The translations under genes and the position numbers were made by a program. From NCBI GenBank assembly GCA_023386955.1, contig JAEWIS010000061.1:1-64000 (forward strand): 64,000 bases of DNA, read 5' to 3'. This document shows, one piece after another, positions 1-12,983 of the stretch (its first letter is position 1; each line of letters opens with the position of its first letter). Below the pieces are notes generated by a model that made no database searches, was not told where the DNA came from, and saw nothing but the letters and a program-made list of their open reading frames with translations. This stretch comes from Bacillota bacterium (GTDB taxonomy: Bacteria; Bacillota; Bacilli; Paenibacillales; NBRC-103111).

Positions 1-4889
<4,889 letters not shown>

Positions 4890-4900
4890 TCAAACCCAAA

Positions 4901-4937
4901 AGGCAAGGACGCGCTTTCCCGTCCTTGCCTGTTTTTT
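4901..4937 (+). terminator. Rho-independent terminator
   Basis: An 11-bp perfect stem (AGGCAAGGACG with its complement) around an 8-nt loop is followed by GTTTTTTT. It ends the collagen pair and also lies between convergent genes. Confidence 0.9.
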
Positions 4938-4959
4938 TGTCGATTTTGGACTGAATGGA

Positions 4960-6126
4960 CTATATGGCCCCGGTGGACGCAGAGCCGTCATACAAACAGA
5001 AGTTGCGGTTCAGATTGAGCAGAAGCCGGACCCAAGGGATAAGAGAAACATCCTGCTCCTGGGAAGGATCAAGCGGTTGCAATCTCTGCCATGAGGTCCG
5101 TTCCAATACAAGGGAAGCGGACTTTGCACCAAACCGGGAGAGGGCTACCGCAAAGGCTTCAAACCCCTGCATTTGCTGGGTCACCGGAACGGGTGTAAGA
5201 GGGGATTGTGGATTTCCATTGATCCAAATGAAGGAGCATGTTCGGTGGTGATGAATGACATTCAAGAATGGAATGAGTCTATCCGGTTCGAAGCGGCATG
5301 GCCGAAATAGAGGCATAATAAAAGCGCCTTTTGCCTGATTCATGAGTTGAAATATAGGGGGAGCCGGTGAGTTCGTTATGGATATACACGTCAAATTAGC
5401 ATATTGCTTCTGAAACCGATCAAGCAAAACTCTGCTCTCCGGATTGGCCTCACCCTCAGCTACACAGATCTCAAATAGCTCACAAGCGTCTATTTGATCA
5501 TAAATGGATTCAAGGCATTGCTCCAGAGCCGCGGGATGTTGGAAGGGTGACAGGCAAATGGATAGCAGCGGCTGTTGGCGTCTATTGGCCAGCACCTGAT
5601 TCAGTGTATCCAACTCCTTCACACGCACCCATTCTCCGCTTACAGTATCATAAATTCGCGAGATATCCGCGGGATTGCCAGTGGCGACACAATAATCGGG
5701 GATATCCTGGAGCACCGCGCTGTGGGCGCCAACTACGCTTCCTTTGCCGATCCGCACATTTCCCTTAACGACAACATTGGCTCCCAGCCAGCAGCTTTCC
5801 CCCAATTCAATCCGGCCAGTCCCCCCGTCATCCATGATGTCCGTCAAGGTTACATGGGGTCCGATCAGAACATTCTTTTTCAGTTCCACACGATTGGATG
5901 CGGTTATCCGGAAATACCGGTTGCACCAGCAGTTATCTCCAATGATAATTTTGGGGGAGGTACAATTCTCCATTTCTTGGACCTTCATGTGATAGCCGCG
6001 TTCCAAAAAAACGGAATTGCCGATGGAAATTTGCTCCGGGTGCTCCCAAATCCCATCTTCATTTATCGCTGTGGAGGTCCCAAAATGGTAAAAATGTTCT
6101 TCGTTTGATTCGTCAAGATTGGGCAT
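4960..6126 (-). CDS. Hexapeptide acetyltransferase fused to glycosyltransferase-2-like domain
   Basis: A 388-residue protein beginning MPNLDESNEE, with AAAGGAGG 13 nt upstream, a rather long gap. Residues about 30-170 form a left-handed beta-helix acyltransferase (IGPHVTL, VVVKGNVRIGKGSVVGAHS, then the usual closing VATGNPADISRIYD). Residues about 186-390 resemble the start of a GT-A/GT2 fold (LLSICLSPFQHPAALEQCL). The place where GT2 enzymes carry the DXD metal site reads IMPLFRPCRF, with no acidic pair, so glycosyl transfer by this half is doubtful. It lies convergent to collagen-like spore genes, where a glycan-decorating role would fit. That role is inference; the acetyl acceptor is unknown. 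Confidence 0.65.
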   Translation of the reverse strand: MPNLDESNEEHFYHFGTSTAINEDGIWEHPEQISIGNSVFLERGYHMKVQEMENCTSPKIIIGDNCWCNRYFRITASNRVELKKNVLIGPHVTLTDIMDDGGTGRIELGESCWLGANVVVKGNVRIGKGSVVGAHSAVLQDIPDYCVATGNPADISRIYDTVSGEWVRVKELDTLNQVLANRRQQPLLSICLSPFQHPAALEQCLESIYDQIDACELFEICVAEGEANPESRVLLDRFQKQYANLTCISITNSPAPPIFQLMNQAKGAFIMPLFRPCRFEPDRLIPFLNVIHHHRTCSFIWINGNPQSPLTPVPVTQQMQGFEAFAVALSRFGAKSASLVLERTSWQRLQPLDPSQEQDVSLIPWVRLLLNLNRNFCLYDGSASTGAI

Positions 6127-6208
6127 TGTCCGTGGTTTGCCTCCTTTGACCCTTTCTACTATAAAAAACTATGTGAAGATCATTGATTTATTACTTCCGG
6201 ACTGCCAA

Positions 6209-6237
6209 TTGAGATTTCCCAAAGGCTATGGTATAGT
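6209..6237 (+). promoter_or_regulatory. Promoter of the ABC-F leader
   Basis: TTGAGA at 6209-6214 and TATAGT at 6232-6237 are separated by exactly 17 nt, a good sigma-A promoter. Transcription would start near 6244, giving a leader of about 255 nt before the ABC-F start codon. Confidence 0.75.
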
Positions 6238-6243
6238 ACAACT

Positions 6244-6485
6244 AACAAATCGATTGGAAGTGAAAAGATGCGGAAGTAATGTTCTTGCTCAGATGGAATG
6301 CCTTTAAAACAGCATGCGGATGTTGCCGCTTGTTTTATTGCGTACGTTCTTTCTGCAAGAAGGTTACTTCTTCTTCTTTTCACTCACGACCATATAACCT
6401 CTTCCATATGCCGCGGTGCGGGTATGGTTTGGCGTATAGGTATGAGCTGTGAGAAGAAGTTCTTCTTGCAGCTCATATTTTTTTT
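6244..6485 (+). promoter_or_regulatory. Attenuator leader upstream of the ABC-F gene
   Basis: The roughly 370-nt gap before the ABC-F gene is a structured leader. The terminator at 6441-6485 pairs TATGAGCTG with CAGCTCATA, has an inner AGAAG/CTTCT stem and ends in eight T, 15 nt before the start codon. The segment 6353-6374 (CTGCAAGAAG, then CTTCTTCT) is complementary to the terminator interior: 6353-6362 pairs perfectly with 6462-6471, and 6366-6374 with 6452-6460. The two folds are mutually exclusive, the hallmark of antitermination. A further imperfect hairpin followed by TTTTATT lies at 6305-6337. Induction by ribosome-targeting drugs is inferred from the ABC-F family. Confidence 0.75.
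6268..6279 (+). CDS. Possible leader micro-ORF (Met-Arg-Lys-stop)
   Basis: ATG CGG AAG TAA lies about 25 nt into the predicted leader, with the purine-rich GGAAGTG upstream. Short upstream ORFs are known in attenuated antibiotic-resistance leaders, where a drug-stalled ribosome changes leader folding. It is too short to test by coding statistics, so the call rests on position only. Confidence 0.3.
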   Translation: MRK

Positions 6486-6500
6486 GTGGAGGTTATGCGT

Positions 6501-7979
6501 ATGTCTATGATTCGGGTGACCGATCTGACCTTTGGGTATGACGGCAGCTATGACAATATTTTTGAGGATGTGAGCTTTCAGATCGATACGGACTGGAAGC
6601 TGGGCTTTACAGGCCGCAATGGCAGAGGAAAAACCACTTTCCTGAACCTGCTGCTGGGCAAATACGAATACCGCGGCCATATTTCGGCCAATGTGGGCTT
6701 CGAATACTTCCCGTTCCCGGTTCCCCACCCGGAGAACAATACGCTGGATGTGATCGAAGCGATCTATCCGGATTATGTCCATTGGGAGCTGATGCGGGAG
6801 CTGACGCTCCTGAAGATCGGGGAGGACACCTTATACCGTCCCTTCGATTCCTTATCCAACGGGGAACAGACCAAGGTGCTGCTGGCGGCTTTATTCCTGA
6901 AGGAAAACCGCTTCCTGCTGATTGATGAACCCACCAACCATCTGGATATGGCGGGCCGTAAGCTGGTCAGTGATTATCTCCGCGGCAAAAGCGGCTTTAT
7001 CTTGGTTTCCCATGACCGGGCGTTTTTGGACAATTGTGTGGATCACATCCTGTCCATCAACAAAACCAATATTGAGATCCAGAAGGGAAATTTCTCGGAG
7101 TGGTGGGAAAACAAGGAGCGGCAGGATAATTTCGAGCTGGCGGAAAACGATAAGCTGAAAAAAGACATCAAACGTCTGTCGGAAGCCGCCAAACGGACCA
7201 GTCACTGGTCAGATGAGGTGGAGAAGACGAAGAACGGCACACGTAATTCCGGCTCGAAGGTCGACAAGGGTTATGTGGGGCACAAGGCGGCCAAGATGAT
7301 GAAACGCTCCAAATCCATGGAGCAGCGCCAGCACAGCGCCATTGACGAAAAATCCAAGCTGCTGAAGAACATCGAATCCGCTGAAAGCCTGAAGATTGCA
7401 CAGCTGCCGTACCATAAGAACCAACTGGTGGAGCTGGAGAATGTGTCAATTTATTATGGGGACAAAACGGTTTGTGAGGGTGTTGGGTTTACGATTGAGC
7501 AGGGGGACCGCATTTCCTTAACGGGTAAAAATGGCTCGGGAAAATCCAGTATCATCAAGCTCATTTGTGGAGCGGATATCCGTTACTCGGGCACCTGCCG
7601 GATCGGCAGCCAACTGAAAATCTCATATGTTTCCCAGGATACCTCCCATCTGCGGGGCAATCTAACGGATTATGCGGTGGAGCATGGCATTGACGAAAGC
7701 CTGTTTAAGGCCATTCTGCGGAAGCTGGACTTCTCGCGCCTCCAGTTCGAGAAGGATATGTCCGCCTTCAGCGGCGGCCAAAAGAAGAAGGTATTGATCG
7801 CCAAAAGCTTGTGTGAACAGGTCCATCTGCATATCTGGGATGAACCGTTGAATTTTATTGATGTGGTTTCCCGGATGCAGATCGAGGAGCTGCTGCTGGA
7901 GCATCAGCCCACCATTTTGTTCGTGGAGCATGACCGTGAGTTTGTGGAGAATATTGCTACCAAAACGGTAACTCTTTAG
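6501..7979 (+). CDS. ABC-F ribosome protection protein, Lsa-like
   Basis: A 492-residue soluble protein with two ATP-binding domains and no membrane segments. The start ATG at 6501 has GGAGG 8 nt upstream. Domain 1 has Walker A GRNGRGKTT, signature LSNGEQ and Walker B LLIDEPTNHLD. Domain 2 has GKNGSGKSS, FSGGQ and the unusual HIWDEPLNFID. The charged linker between them, with KNGTRNSGSKVDKGYVGHKAAK, is the region that reaches towards the peptidyl transferase centre in this class. Sequence character matches Lsa-type factors, which protect ribosomes from lincosamides, streptogramin A and pleuromutilins. The exact drug range cannot be read from sequence. Expression is probably controlled by the attenuator directly upstream. 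Confidence 0.9.
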   Translation: MSMIRVTDLTFGYDGSYDNIFEDVSFQIDTDWKLGFTGRNGRGKTTFLNLLLGKYEYRGHISANVGFEYFPFPVPHPENNTLDVIEAIYPDYVHWELMRELTLLKIGEDTLYRPFDSLSNGEQTKVLLAALFLKENRFLLIDEPTNHLDMAGRKLVSDYLRGKSGFILVSHDRAFLDNCVDHILSINKTNIEIQKGNFSEWWENKERQDNFELAENDKLKKDIKRLSEAAKRTSHWSDEVEKTKNGTRNSGSKVDKGYVGHKAAKMMKRSKSMEQRQHSAIDEKSKLLKNIESAESLKIAQLPYHKNQLVELENVSIYYGDKTVCEGVGFTIEQGDRISLTGKNGSGKSSIIKLICGADIRYSGTCRIGSQLKISYVSQDTSHLRGNLTDYAVEHGIDESLFKAILRKLDFSRLQFEKDMSAFSGGQKKKVLIAKSLCEQVHLHIWDEPLNFIDVVSRMQIEELLLEHQPTILFVEHDREFVENIATKTVTL

Positions 7980-8011
7980 CAAATTTGGTTGAATAGAGGA
8001 GGATGTATGAA

Positions 8012-8164
8012 ATGAAGGAGAAGATCGTTGCTGTAGATGATCATGTGAGCTGTCCGACACCGCTGCTGTTGACGGTTCACGATTTACAATACACAGCCGC
8101 CGGAGCCTCACCTGACTGTCGGCGATTGAATGAGCAGCGAATGATAAACCATTATGCCGCTTAG
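8012..8164 (+). CDS. Small ORF between ABC-F and cfr-like genes, unknown
   Basis: A 50-codon ORF, MKEKIVAVDDHVSCPTPLLL onwards, with GAGGAGG 9 nt before its ATG. It ends 24 nt before the terminator that precedes the cfr-like gene. I do not recognise the protein. The good ribosome site and its position make translation plausible. It could be a leader peptide for attenuation or a free-standing small gene; no stalling motif can be identified. Confidence 0.4.
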   Translation: MKEKIVAVDDHVSCPTPLLLTVHDLQYTAAGASPDCRRLNEQRMINHYAA

Positions 8165-8188
8165 CGGATAGCAGGAAAAGGCCGAATG

Positions 8189-8226
8189 CCAAGAGAACCG
8201 GTTCTGGCCGGTTCTCTTGGGTTTTT
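8189..8226 (+). terminator. Terminator/attenuator directly upstream of the cfr-like gene
   Basis: A 13-bp perfect stem CCAAGAGAACCGG/CCGGTTCTCTTGG with a 6-nt loop is followed by GTTTTT. It stands 28 nt before the cfr-like ATG and after the 50-codon ORF. I found no promoter between it and the gene, so read-through or regulated antitermination is implied. No clear anti-terminator was found. Confidence 0.8.
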
Positions 8227-8254
8227 CTCCGGGGCTGGATAAGGAGAAAAACAA

Positions 8255-9298
8255 ATGCAGCCTATATCCAAATATGAAGCCATCCAACATATATTGTCCG
8301 GTTTGAAAGAGCCAGCTTACCGCTTTAAGCAAATTACGGATGTCGTATTCCGGCACCGTATCGGGGACTTCGACCGGATGACCATGCTGCCGCAATCCCT
8401 GAGAAGCATTTTGATCGAAGAGCTGGGTGAATCTATCCTTGGGATTAAGCCTGCCCAGGAAAAGCTCTCCCGGCAGGTGAGCAAGCTGCTGTTTGCTCTC
8501 CCTGGGGGTGAACATATTGAGGCAGTAAGGCTCAGCTACAAGCGGGGCTGGGACTCATACTGCATCTCCTCCCAGTGCGGATGCGGCTTCGCGTGCCGGT
8601 TTTGCGCCACCGGGAGCATCGGGTTCAAACGGAACCTGACCGCCGATGAAATAACCGATCAGCTGCTGTATTTTCATCTGGAGGGACATTCCTTAGACAG
8701 TGTCGCCTTTATGGGTATGGGGGAGGCATTAGCCAATCCCAATCTGTTCGAAGCGTTGAAGCAGCTGACTGATCCGCGGCTGTTCGCTTTGGGGCAGAGA
8801 AGACTGACTGTATCCACCATTGGCCTATTGCCGGGTATAGCCAGATTAACAGAGGAATTCCCGCAGGTTAATGTGACCTTTTCGCTTCATTCACCTTTTG
8901 ACGAGGAACGCAGCAGCTTGATGCCTATTAATGAAAGGTATCCGCTGCAGGAGGTTATGGATGCCCTCGACCGCCACATCAGGCTCACGGGAAGAAAGGT
9001 GTATATCGCCTATATTCTTCTTCATGGCATTAATGATTCCAAGGAGCATGCCGAAGCTCTCGCTCATTTACTCCGGGATAGGGTAAAGAAGGGACAGCTT
9101 TATCATGTTACTCTGATTCCCTTTAACCGGTCGGAGGCCATCGGAAGCAGCTACCGGCAAGCGGAGGCGGATCGGGTCAATAGGTTTCTTACCATGCTGA
9201 CATCCAAAGGTATTCATGCTTCGGTTCGGACCCAATTCGGGTCGGACATTGATGCGGCCTGCGGGCAGCTGTATGCAGCGAAGAAGCGGTTAAGGTAA
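8255..9298 (+). CDS. Cfr-type radical SAM 23S rRNA (adenine-2503-C8) methyltransferase
   Basis: A 347-residue protein, close to the 349 residues of staphylococcal Cfr. AAGGAG lies 8 nt before the ATG. The radical SAM cysteines are C110, C114 and C117 in CGCGFACRFCATG, and the methyl-carrying cysteine is C336 in DIDAACGQLY. GMGEALAN matches Cfr; housekeeping RlmN proteins have GMGEPL at this place. SSQCGC and ITDQLLYFHL are also Cfr-like. Such enzymes methylate C8 of A2503 and give resistance to phenicols, lincosamides, oxazolidinones, pleuromutilins and streptogramin A. Chromosomal relatives (Clb proteins) occur in Bacillus, Brevibacillus and Paenibacillus. A terminator-like hairpin precedes it. 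Confidence 0.9.
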   Translation: MQPISKYEAIQHILSGLKEPAYRFKQITDVVFRHRIGDFDRMTMLPQSLRSILIEELGESILGIKPAQEKLSRQVSKLLFALPGGEHIEAVRLSYKRGWDSYCISSQCGCGFACRFCATGSIGFKRNLTADEITDQLLYFHLEGHSLDSVAFMGMGEALANPNLFEALKQLTDPRLFALGQRRLTVSTIGLLPGIARLTEEFPQVNVTFSLHSPFDEERSSLMPINERYPLQEVMDALDRHIRLTGRKVYIAYILLHGINDSKEHAEALAHLLRDRVKKGQLYHVTLIPFNRSEAIGSSYRQAEADRVNRFLTMLTSKGIHASVRTQFGSDIDAACGQLYAAKKRLR

Positions 9299-9316
9299 TA
9301 GGTTAAATGCAGAGCC

Positions 9317-9383
9317 ATCTTAATGCAATCTTAATACTGGAGCAAAAGTTGTAATGCGAAGCTGATTTTGTACATGATATACT
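9317..9383 (+). promoter_or_regulatory. Putative KdpE-controlled promoter of kdpDE
   Basis: The direct repeat ATCTTAAT occurs at 9317-9324 and 9328-9335 (11-bp period). TGTAATGC lies at 9350-9357 and the -10-like TATACT at 9378-9383, 42 nt after the repeat. No good -35 is present, as expected for activator-dependent transcription. The same geometry recurs at 12868 and 13148 in this locus. KdpE binding is inferred. Confidence 0.6.
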
Positions 9384-9453
9384 TACAAAAAACCTCCAGC
9401 CTTCGACGTAACCGGGGTTGGGGGGGAGACACGAAGGAAGCAGGGAAACCCAC

Positions 9454-12108
9454 ATGGCTGCCAAACAAGTTGATGGTGTCGGCGTGAACGGGCGAAATCA
9501 TAATCCCACTCCCAAACGGCGGGGATTGTTAAAAGTCTTCCTGAGTTATTCTCCGGGCGCAGGCAAGACACTGGCGATGGTGAAAGCTGGCAACCAGGAG
9601 CATAACGCAGGAAAAAGGGTATTGGTCGGCTCTGTTCAGCATCAGAACAGTAGGGAGATTCTAACCCTTCTGGAAAACATCGAGTTTCTGCCGCCGGGAG
9701 CCTCTTCAAGAGGGGCAGACAATCAAGAGATCTTCGACCTGGACCGGGCCCTTGCCATCAAACCGGATATCATCCTGCTGGATGATCTGGCCTATGTCAA
9801 TCCTCCGGGATGCAGGCATAAGAAGCGCTACCAGGACGTGGAGGAGCTGCTCCGGGCGGGCATGGATGTGTATACCACCTTGAATGTGCAGCAGCTGGAA
9901 AGCTTGACCGATATGGTCCCATTCACGGACGGTTTTCCGGAAACCAGGAGGATTCCCGACAATGTGCTGGATAATGCGGATTTCGTGGAGCTGGTGGACA
10001 TTGAGCCGAAGGAACTGCTTTCCCGGTATCCAAATGGGGAATATGACGAGAAAATTCTGACCCACCTGAGGGAAATTGCGCTCCGGATCACGGCATCTCA
10101 ATTAAGCCGGATCGCCGCACGGCTTCGGATCCAGGGGAACCGGGAGGAATCGGAGGTTAAGGACCATATTCTGGTCTGTTTGTCCGCCGCAGCCTCCAAC
10201 AGGAAGGTGATCCGGACAGCGGCGAGGATGGCGGAGGTGTTCCATGCTCGGTTCACGGCGTTGTATGTGGAGACCTCGGAATCCAACGAGCTGGCATGGA
10301 AGGATAAGACGGAGCTTCGGGATAATCTGCGCCTGGCCGAGCAATTGGGTGCGCAGATTGCAACCGTATACGGGGAGGATGTGCCTGCGCAAATAGCAGA
10401 GTATGCCAGAACCGGCCACGTATCCAAAATCGTCTTGGGACGATCACCGGCCAAGAAACGGGGTTTTTCCAAAGGAAACGTGGTGGATAAGCTTATTGCG
10501 CTTGTCCCTCATGTGGAAACCTATATTATTCCTTATCCGGAGGCTTCCGTCCGCAAAAGGTTATTTCTATATTTGAAGGCACCCCGGCTGTCCTTGGCTG
10601 ACGCAGGGAAAACGGCTGCTGTTTTAATCGTATCCACGCTGATCGGATTCTGGTTTCACCGGATGGGCTACCGGGAAGCCAATATCATTACCGTCTACAT
10701 TGTCGGCATTCTGTTATTGGCGACGATGACGCAAGGGCGGATCTACAGCGCCGCGGCCTCTGTTCTGAGTGTGCTGGTGTTCGATTTTTTCTTCACCGAT
10801 CCCCGTTATTCCTTCCGGGCTTACGACTCCAACTATCTGGTTACCTTCTTCCTGATGCTGGGGGCCTCCTTCCTGACCAGCACCCTGACTATGCGGGTGA
10901 AGCAGCAGGCCAGGCAAGCCGCCCAGAAGGCATACCGGACGGAGGCGCTCCTGGAGACCAGCCGCAAGCTGCAGCAGGCGCAGGATGCTCCAGCCATTAT
11001 CGAGGAGACCGCCCGCCAGCTGGTGAAGCTGCTGGACCGGACCGTGATTTTTTATACGGCGGAGGATGGGCGGTTGTCACAGCCGAGGATGTTTACCGGC
11101 CAGGAGCCGCCGGAGAGCATGGTTATGTTCACGGACGAGAATGAACGGGCTGTAGCCGACTGGGTGTACAAAAACAATAAACGGGCAGGGGCAACAACGG
11201 ATACCTTCTCCGGTGCCCGCTGCATGTATCTGGCTGTACGCGGCGGGGAGACGGTTTTTGCGGTGGTGGCCGTGGTGATGGATGAGGGGCAGCCTATTGA
11301 GGTATTCGAAAAGAGCCTCATGATCGCCATGCTGGGTGAATGCGGATTAGCGCTGGAAAAAACACGGCTGAATGAGCAGCAGCAGGAAATCTCCTTGCAG
11401 ATTCAGCAGGAGCAGCTGCGGGCCAATTTATTGCGCGGCATTTCCCATGACCTGCGGACCCCCTTAACCAGTATTTCGGGCAATGCGGGCATTCTCATCG
11501 GCAATTCCCAGGTTTTGAACGAGGAGCAGAAAAGGAGTCTGTATACCGATATTTACGATGACTCCATTTGGCTGATCCATCTGGTGGAGAACCTCCTGTC
11601 CATAACCCGGATTGAAAACGGAACCCTCAATTTGAACTTTCAGGGCGAGCTGATTGAGGATGTGATTGCGGAGGCTCTGCAGCATGTGTCCAAGAAAAAG
11701 GAGGAGCACCGGATACAGGTTGATCTGGAGGATGAGCTGCTTATGGCCCGGATGGATTCCAGGCTGATTGTGCAGGTGCTGATCAATCTCATCGATAATG
11801 CGGTAAAGTACACTCAGGACGGCTCCCTGATCCGGATTTCCGCCATACGGGAGGAGCAGATGATCCGGCTCCAGGTAGCGGATGACGGGCCGGGTATTCC
11901 GGATGGGGCCAAAGCCCGTTTATTCGATATGTTCTACACGGCGGAGATCAAACGCGGGGACAGCCGCAGGGGGTTGGGTCTGGGCTTATCCCTGTGCAAA
12001 TCCATTATTCATGCCCATGACGGCATGATCGGCGTTCAGGATAATTGGCCGAAGGGAAGCGTATTTTATTTTACCCTGCCGGCTGCGGAGGTGAGTGTCT
12101 ATGAATAA
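9454..12108 (+). CDS. kdpD: Membrane sensor histidine kinase KdpD
   Basis: An 884-residue kinase; E. coli KdpD has 894. The ATG at 9454 is preferred, though its ribosome site (AGGG) is modest; a TTG at 9418 is possible. Order: KdpD N-domain (about 20-225), universal-stress-like domain (about 240-365), four membrane helices (about 385-480), GAF-like region, HisKA with H665 in ISHDLRTPL, HATPase. It should phosphorylate KdpE when potassium is limiting. The N-domain is divergent: Walker A is YSPGAGKT, the usual ETHGR is missing, and ELAHTN is replaced by DLAYVN. In the stress domain FTALY is kept, but the SxS of the c-di-AMP motif reads SAA. It overlaps kdpE by 8 nt. Confidence 0.9.
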   Translation: MAAKQVDGVGVNGRNHNPTPKRRGLLKVFLSYSPGAGKTLAMVKAGNQEHNAGKRVLVGSVQHQNSREILTLLENIEFLPPGASSRGADNQEIFDLDRALAIKPDIILLDDLAYVNPPGCRHKKRYQDVEELLRAGMDVYTTLNVQQLESLTDMVPFTDGFPETRRIPDNVLDNADFVELVDIEPKELLSRYPNGEYDEKILTHLREIALRITASQLSRIAARLRIQGNREESEVKDHILVCLSAAASNRKVIRTAARMAEVFHARFTALYVETSESNELAWKDKTELRDNLRLAEQLGAQIATVYGEDVPAQIAEYARTGHVSKIVLGRSPAKKRGFSKGNVVDKLIALVPHVETYIIPYPEASVRKRLFLYLKAPRLSLADAGKTAAVLIVSTLIGFWFHRMGYREANIITVYIVGILLLATMTQGRIYSAAASVLSVLVFDFFFTDPRYSFRAYDSNYLVTFFLMLGASFLTSTLTMRVKQQARQAAQKAYRTEALLETSRKLQQAQDAPAIIEETARQLVKLLDRTVIFYTAEDGRLSQPRMFTGQEPPESMVMFTDENERAVADWVYKNNKRAGATTDTFSGARCMYLAVRGGETVFAVVAVVMDEGQPIEVFEKSLMIAMLGECGLALEKTRLNEQQQEISLQIQQEQLRANLLRGISHDLRTPLTSISGNAGILIGNSQVLNEEQKRSLYTDIYDDSIWLIHLVENLLSITRIENGTLNLNFQGELIEDVIAEALQHVSKKKEEHRIQVDLEDELLMARMDSRLIVQVLINLIDNAVKYTQDGSLIRISAIREEQMIRLQVADDGPGIPDGAKARLFDMFYTAEIKRGDSRRGLGLGLSLCKSIIHAHDGMIGVQDNWPKGSVFYFTLPAAEVSVYE

Positions 12109-12805
12109 GCCTGTTATTCTGGTGGTGGAGGATGACAGACCCATCAGCAAGCTGATCACAACCACACTGGAGACCCAAGGCTACAAGTACCTGGAGGCGT
12201 CTACGGGGGAAATGACGATTATGGAGGCGGTGTCGCGGCAGCCGGATCTGATGATTCTCGACCTGGGTCTGCCGGATATGGACGGGGTGGAGATCATCCG
12301 GAAGGTGCGGAGCTGGTCCAATCTGCCCATTATTGTCGTGAGTGCGCGCAGTGAGGACCGGGATAAGATTGAAGCCCTTGATGCCGGAGCGGACGACTAT
12401 CTGACCAAACCCTTCAGTGTGGAGGAGCTGCTTGCCCGGCTGCGGGTGAGTCTGCGGCGTATTCAGTTTGACCGGGATAAGCTGCAGAAGGATGCCTCCA
12501 GCTTCAACAACGGGAATCTGCGGATTGATTATGCGGCAGGAGTGGTGTACCTGGGCGGCGAGGAAATTCATCTGACCCCCAGCGAATATAAGCTGCTATG
12601 CCTGTTGGCCAAAAATGTGGGGAAGGTGCTGACCCATAACTATATCCTGCATGAGATTTGGGGGAGCCACCCGTATGATGTGCCCGCCCTGCGGGTTTTT
12701 ATGGCGACACTCCGCAAGAAAATTGAAAGCGGTTCGTCCCAGAAGCTGATTCAGACCCATATCGGTATCGGCTACCGGATGCTGCAGGTCAGTGAGGATG
12801 TTTGA
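12101..12805 (+). CDS. kdpE: Response regulator KdpE
   Basis: A 234-residue OmpR-family regulator starting at ATG 12101 inside the 3' end of kdpD, with GGAGGTG 7 nt upstream. The receiver has the phospho-acceptor D54 in ILDLGLPDMDG, the switch residues VVSAR and the lysine in LTKPFSV. The winged-helix DNA-binding domain (about 130-230) ends in the usual VRxRxGxGYRM-like IGIGYRMLQV. It should activate kdpFABC and probably its own operon through the direct repeats described at 9317, 12868 and 13148. A terminator follows, so kdpDE forms a separate unit upstream of the transporter genes. Confidence 0.93.
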   Translation: MNKPVILVVEDDRPISKLITTTLETQGYKYLEASTGEMTIMEAVSRQPDLMILDLGLPDMDGVEIIRKVRSWSNLPIIVVSARSEDRDKIEALDAGADDYLTKPFSVEELLARLRVSLRRIQFDRDKLQKDASSFNNGNLRIDYAAGVVYLGGEEIHLTPSEYKLLCLLAKNVGKVLTHNYILHEIWGSHPYDVPALRVFMATLRKKIESGSSQKLIQTHIGIGYRMLQVSEDV

Positions 12806-12830
12806 GTCTCTAACATAGTCCATACACAAA

Positions 12831-12857
12831 ACCGTCACGTGAGTGGCGGTTTTTTTG
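12831..12857 (+). terminator. Rho-independent terminator after kdpE
   Basis: ACCGTCAC/GTGGCGGT with one G-T pair and a 4-nt loop, followed by eight T. It separates kdpDE from the downstream Kdp genes. Confidence 0.85.
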
Positions 12858-12867
12858 CGTTTCGTGA

Positions 12868-12934
12868 TTCTTAAGGCCATCTTTATTCCCCGCGCCAAAC
12901 CCTAACCCCATGCTTATGGCCACAGTGCTAAGCT
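12868..12934 (+). promoter_or_regulatory. Putative KdpE-controlled promoter of the small membrane gene
   Basis: A degenerate copy of the repeat, TTCTTAAG at 12868-12875 and ATCTTTAT at 12879-12886 (11-bp period), is followed by CCTAACCC at 12901-12908 and TAAGCT at 12929-12934. The distances of 14 and 42 nt from the repeat equal those at 9317 and 13148. Confidence 0.45.
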
Positions 12935-12983
12935 GATTTACAAGCAGCATGATAATGTGAACCGAAGAGAGGAGACTTCCAAA

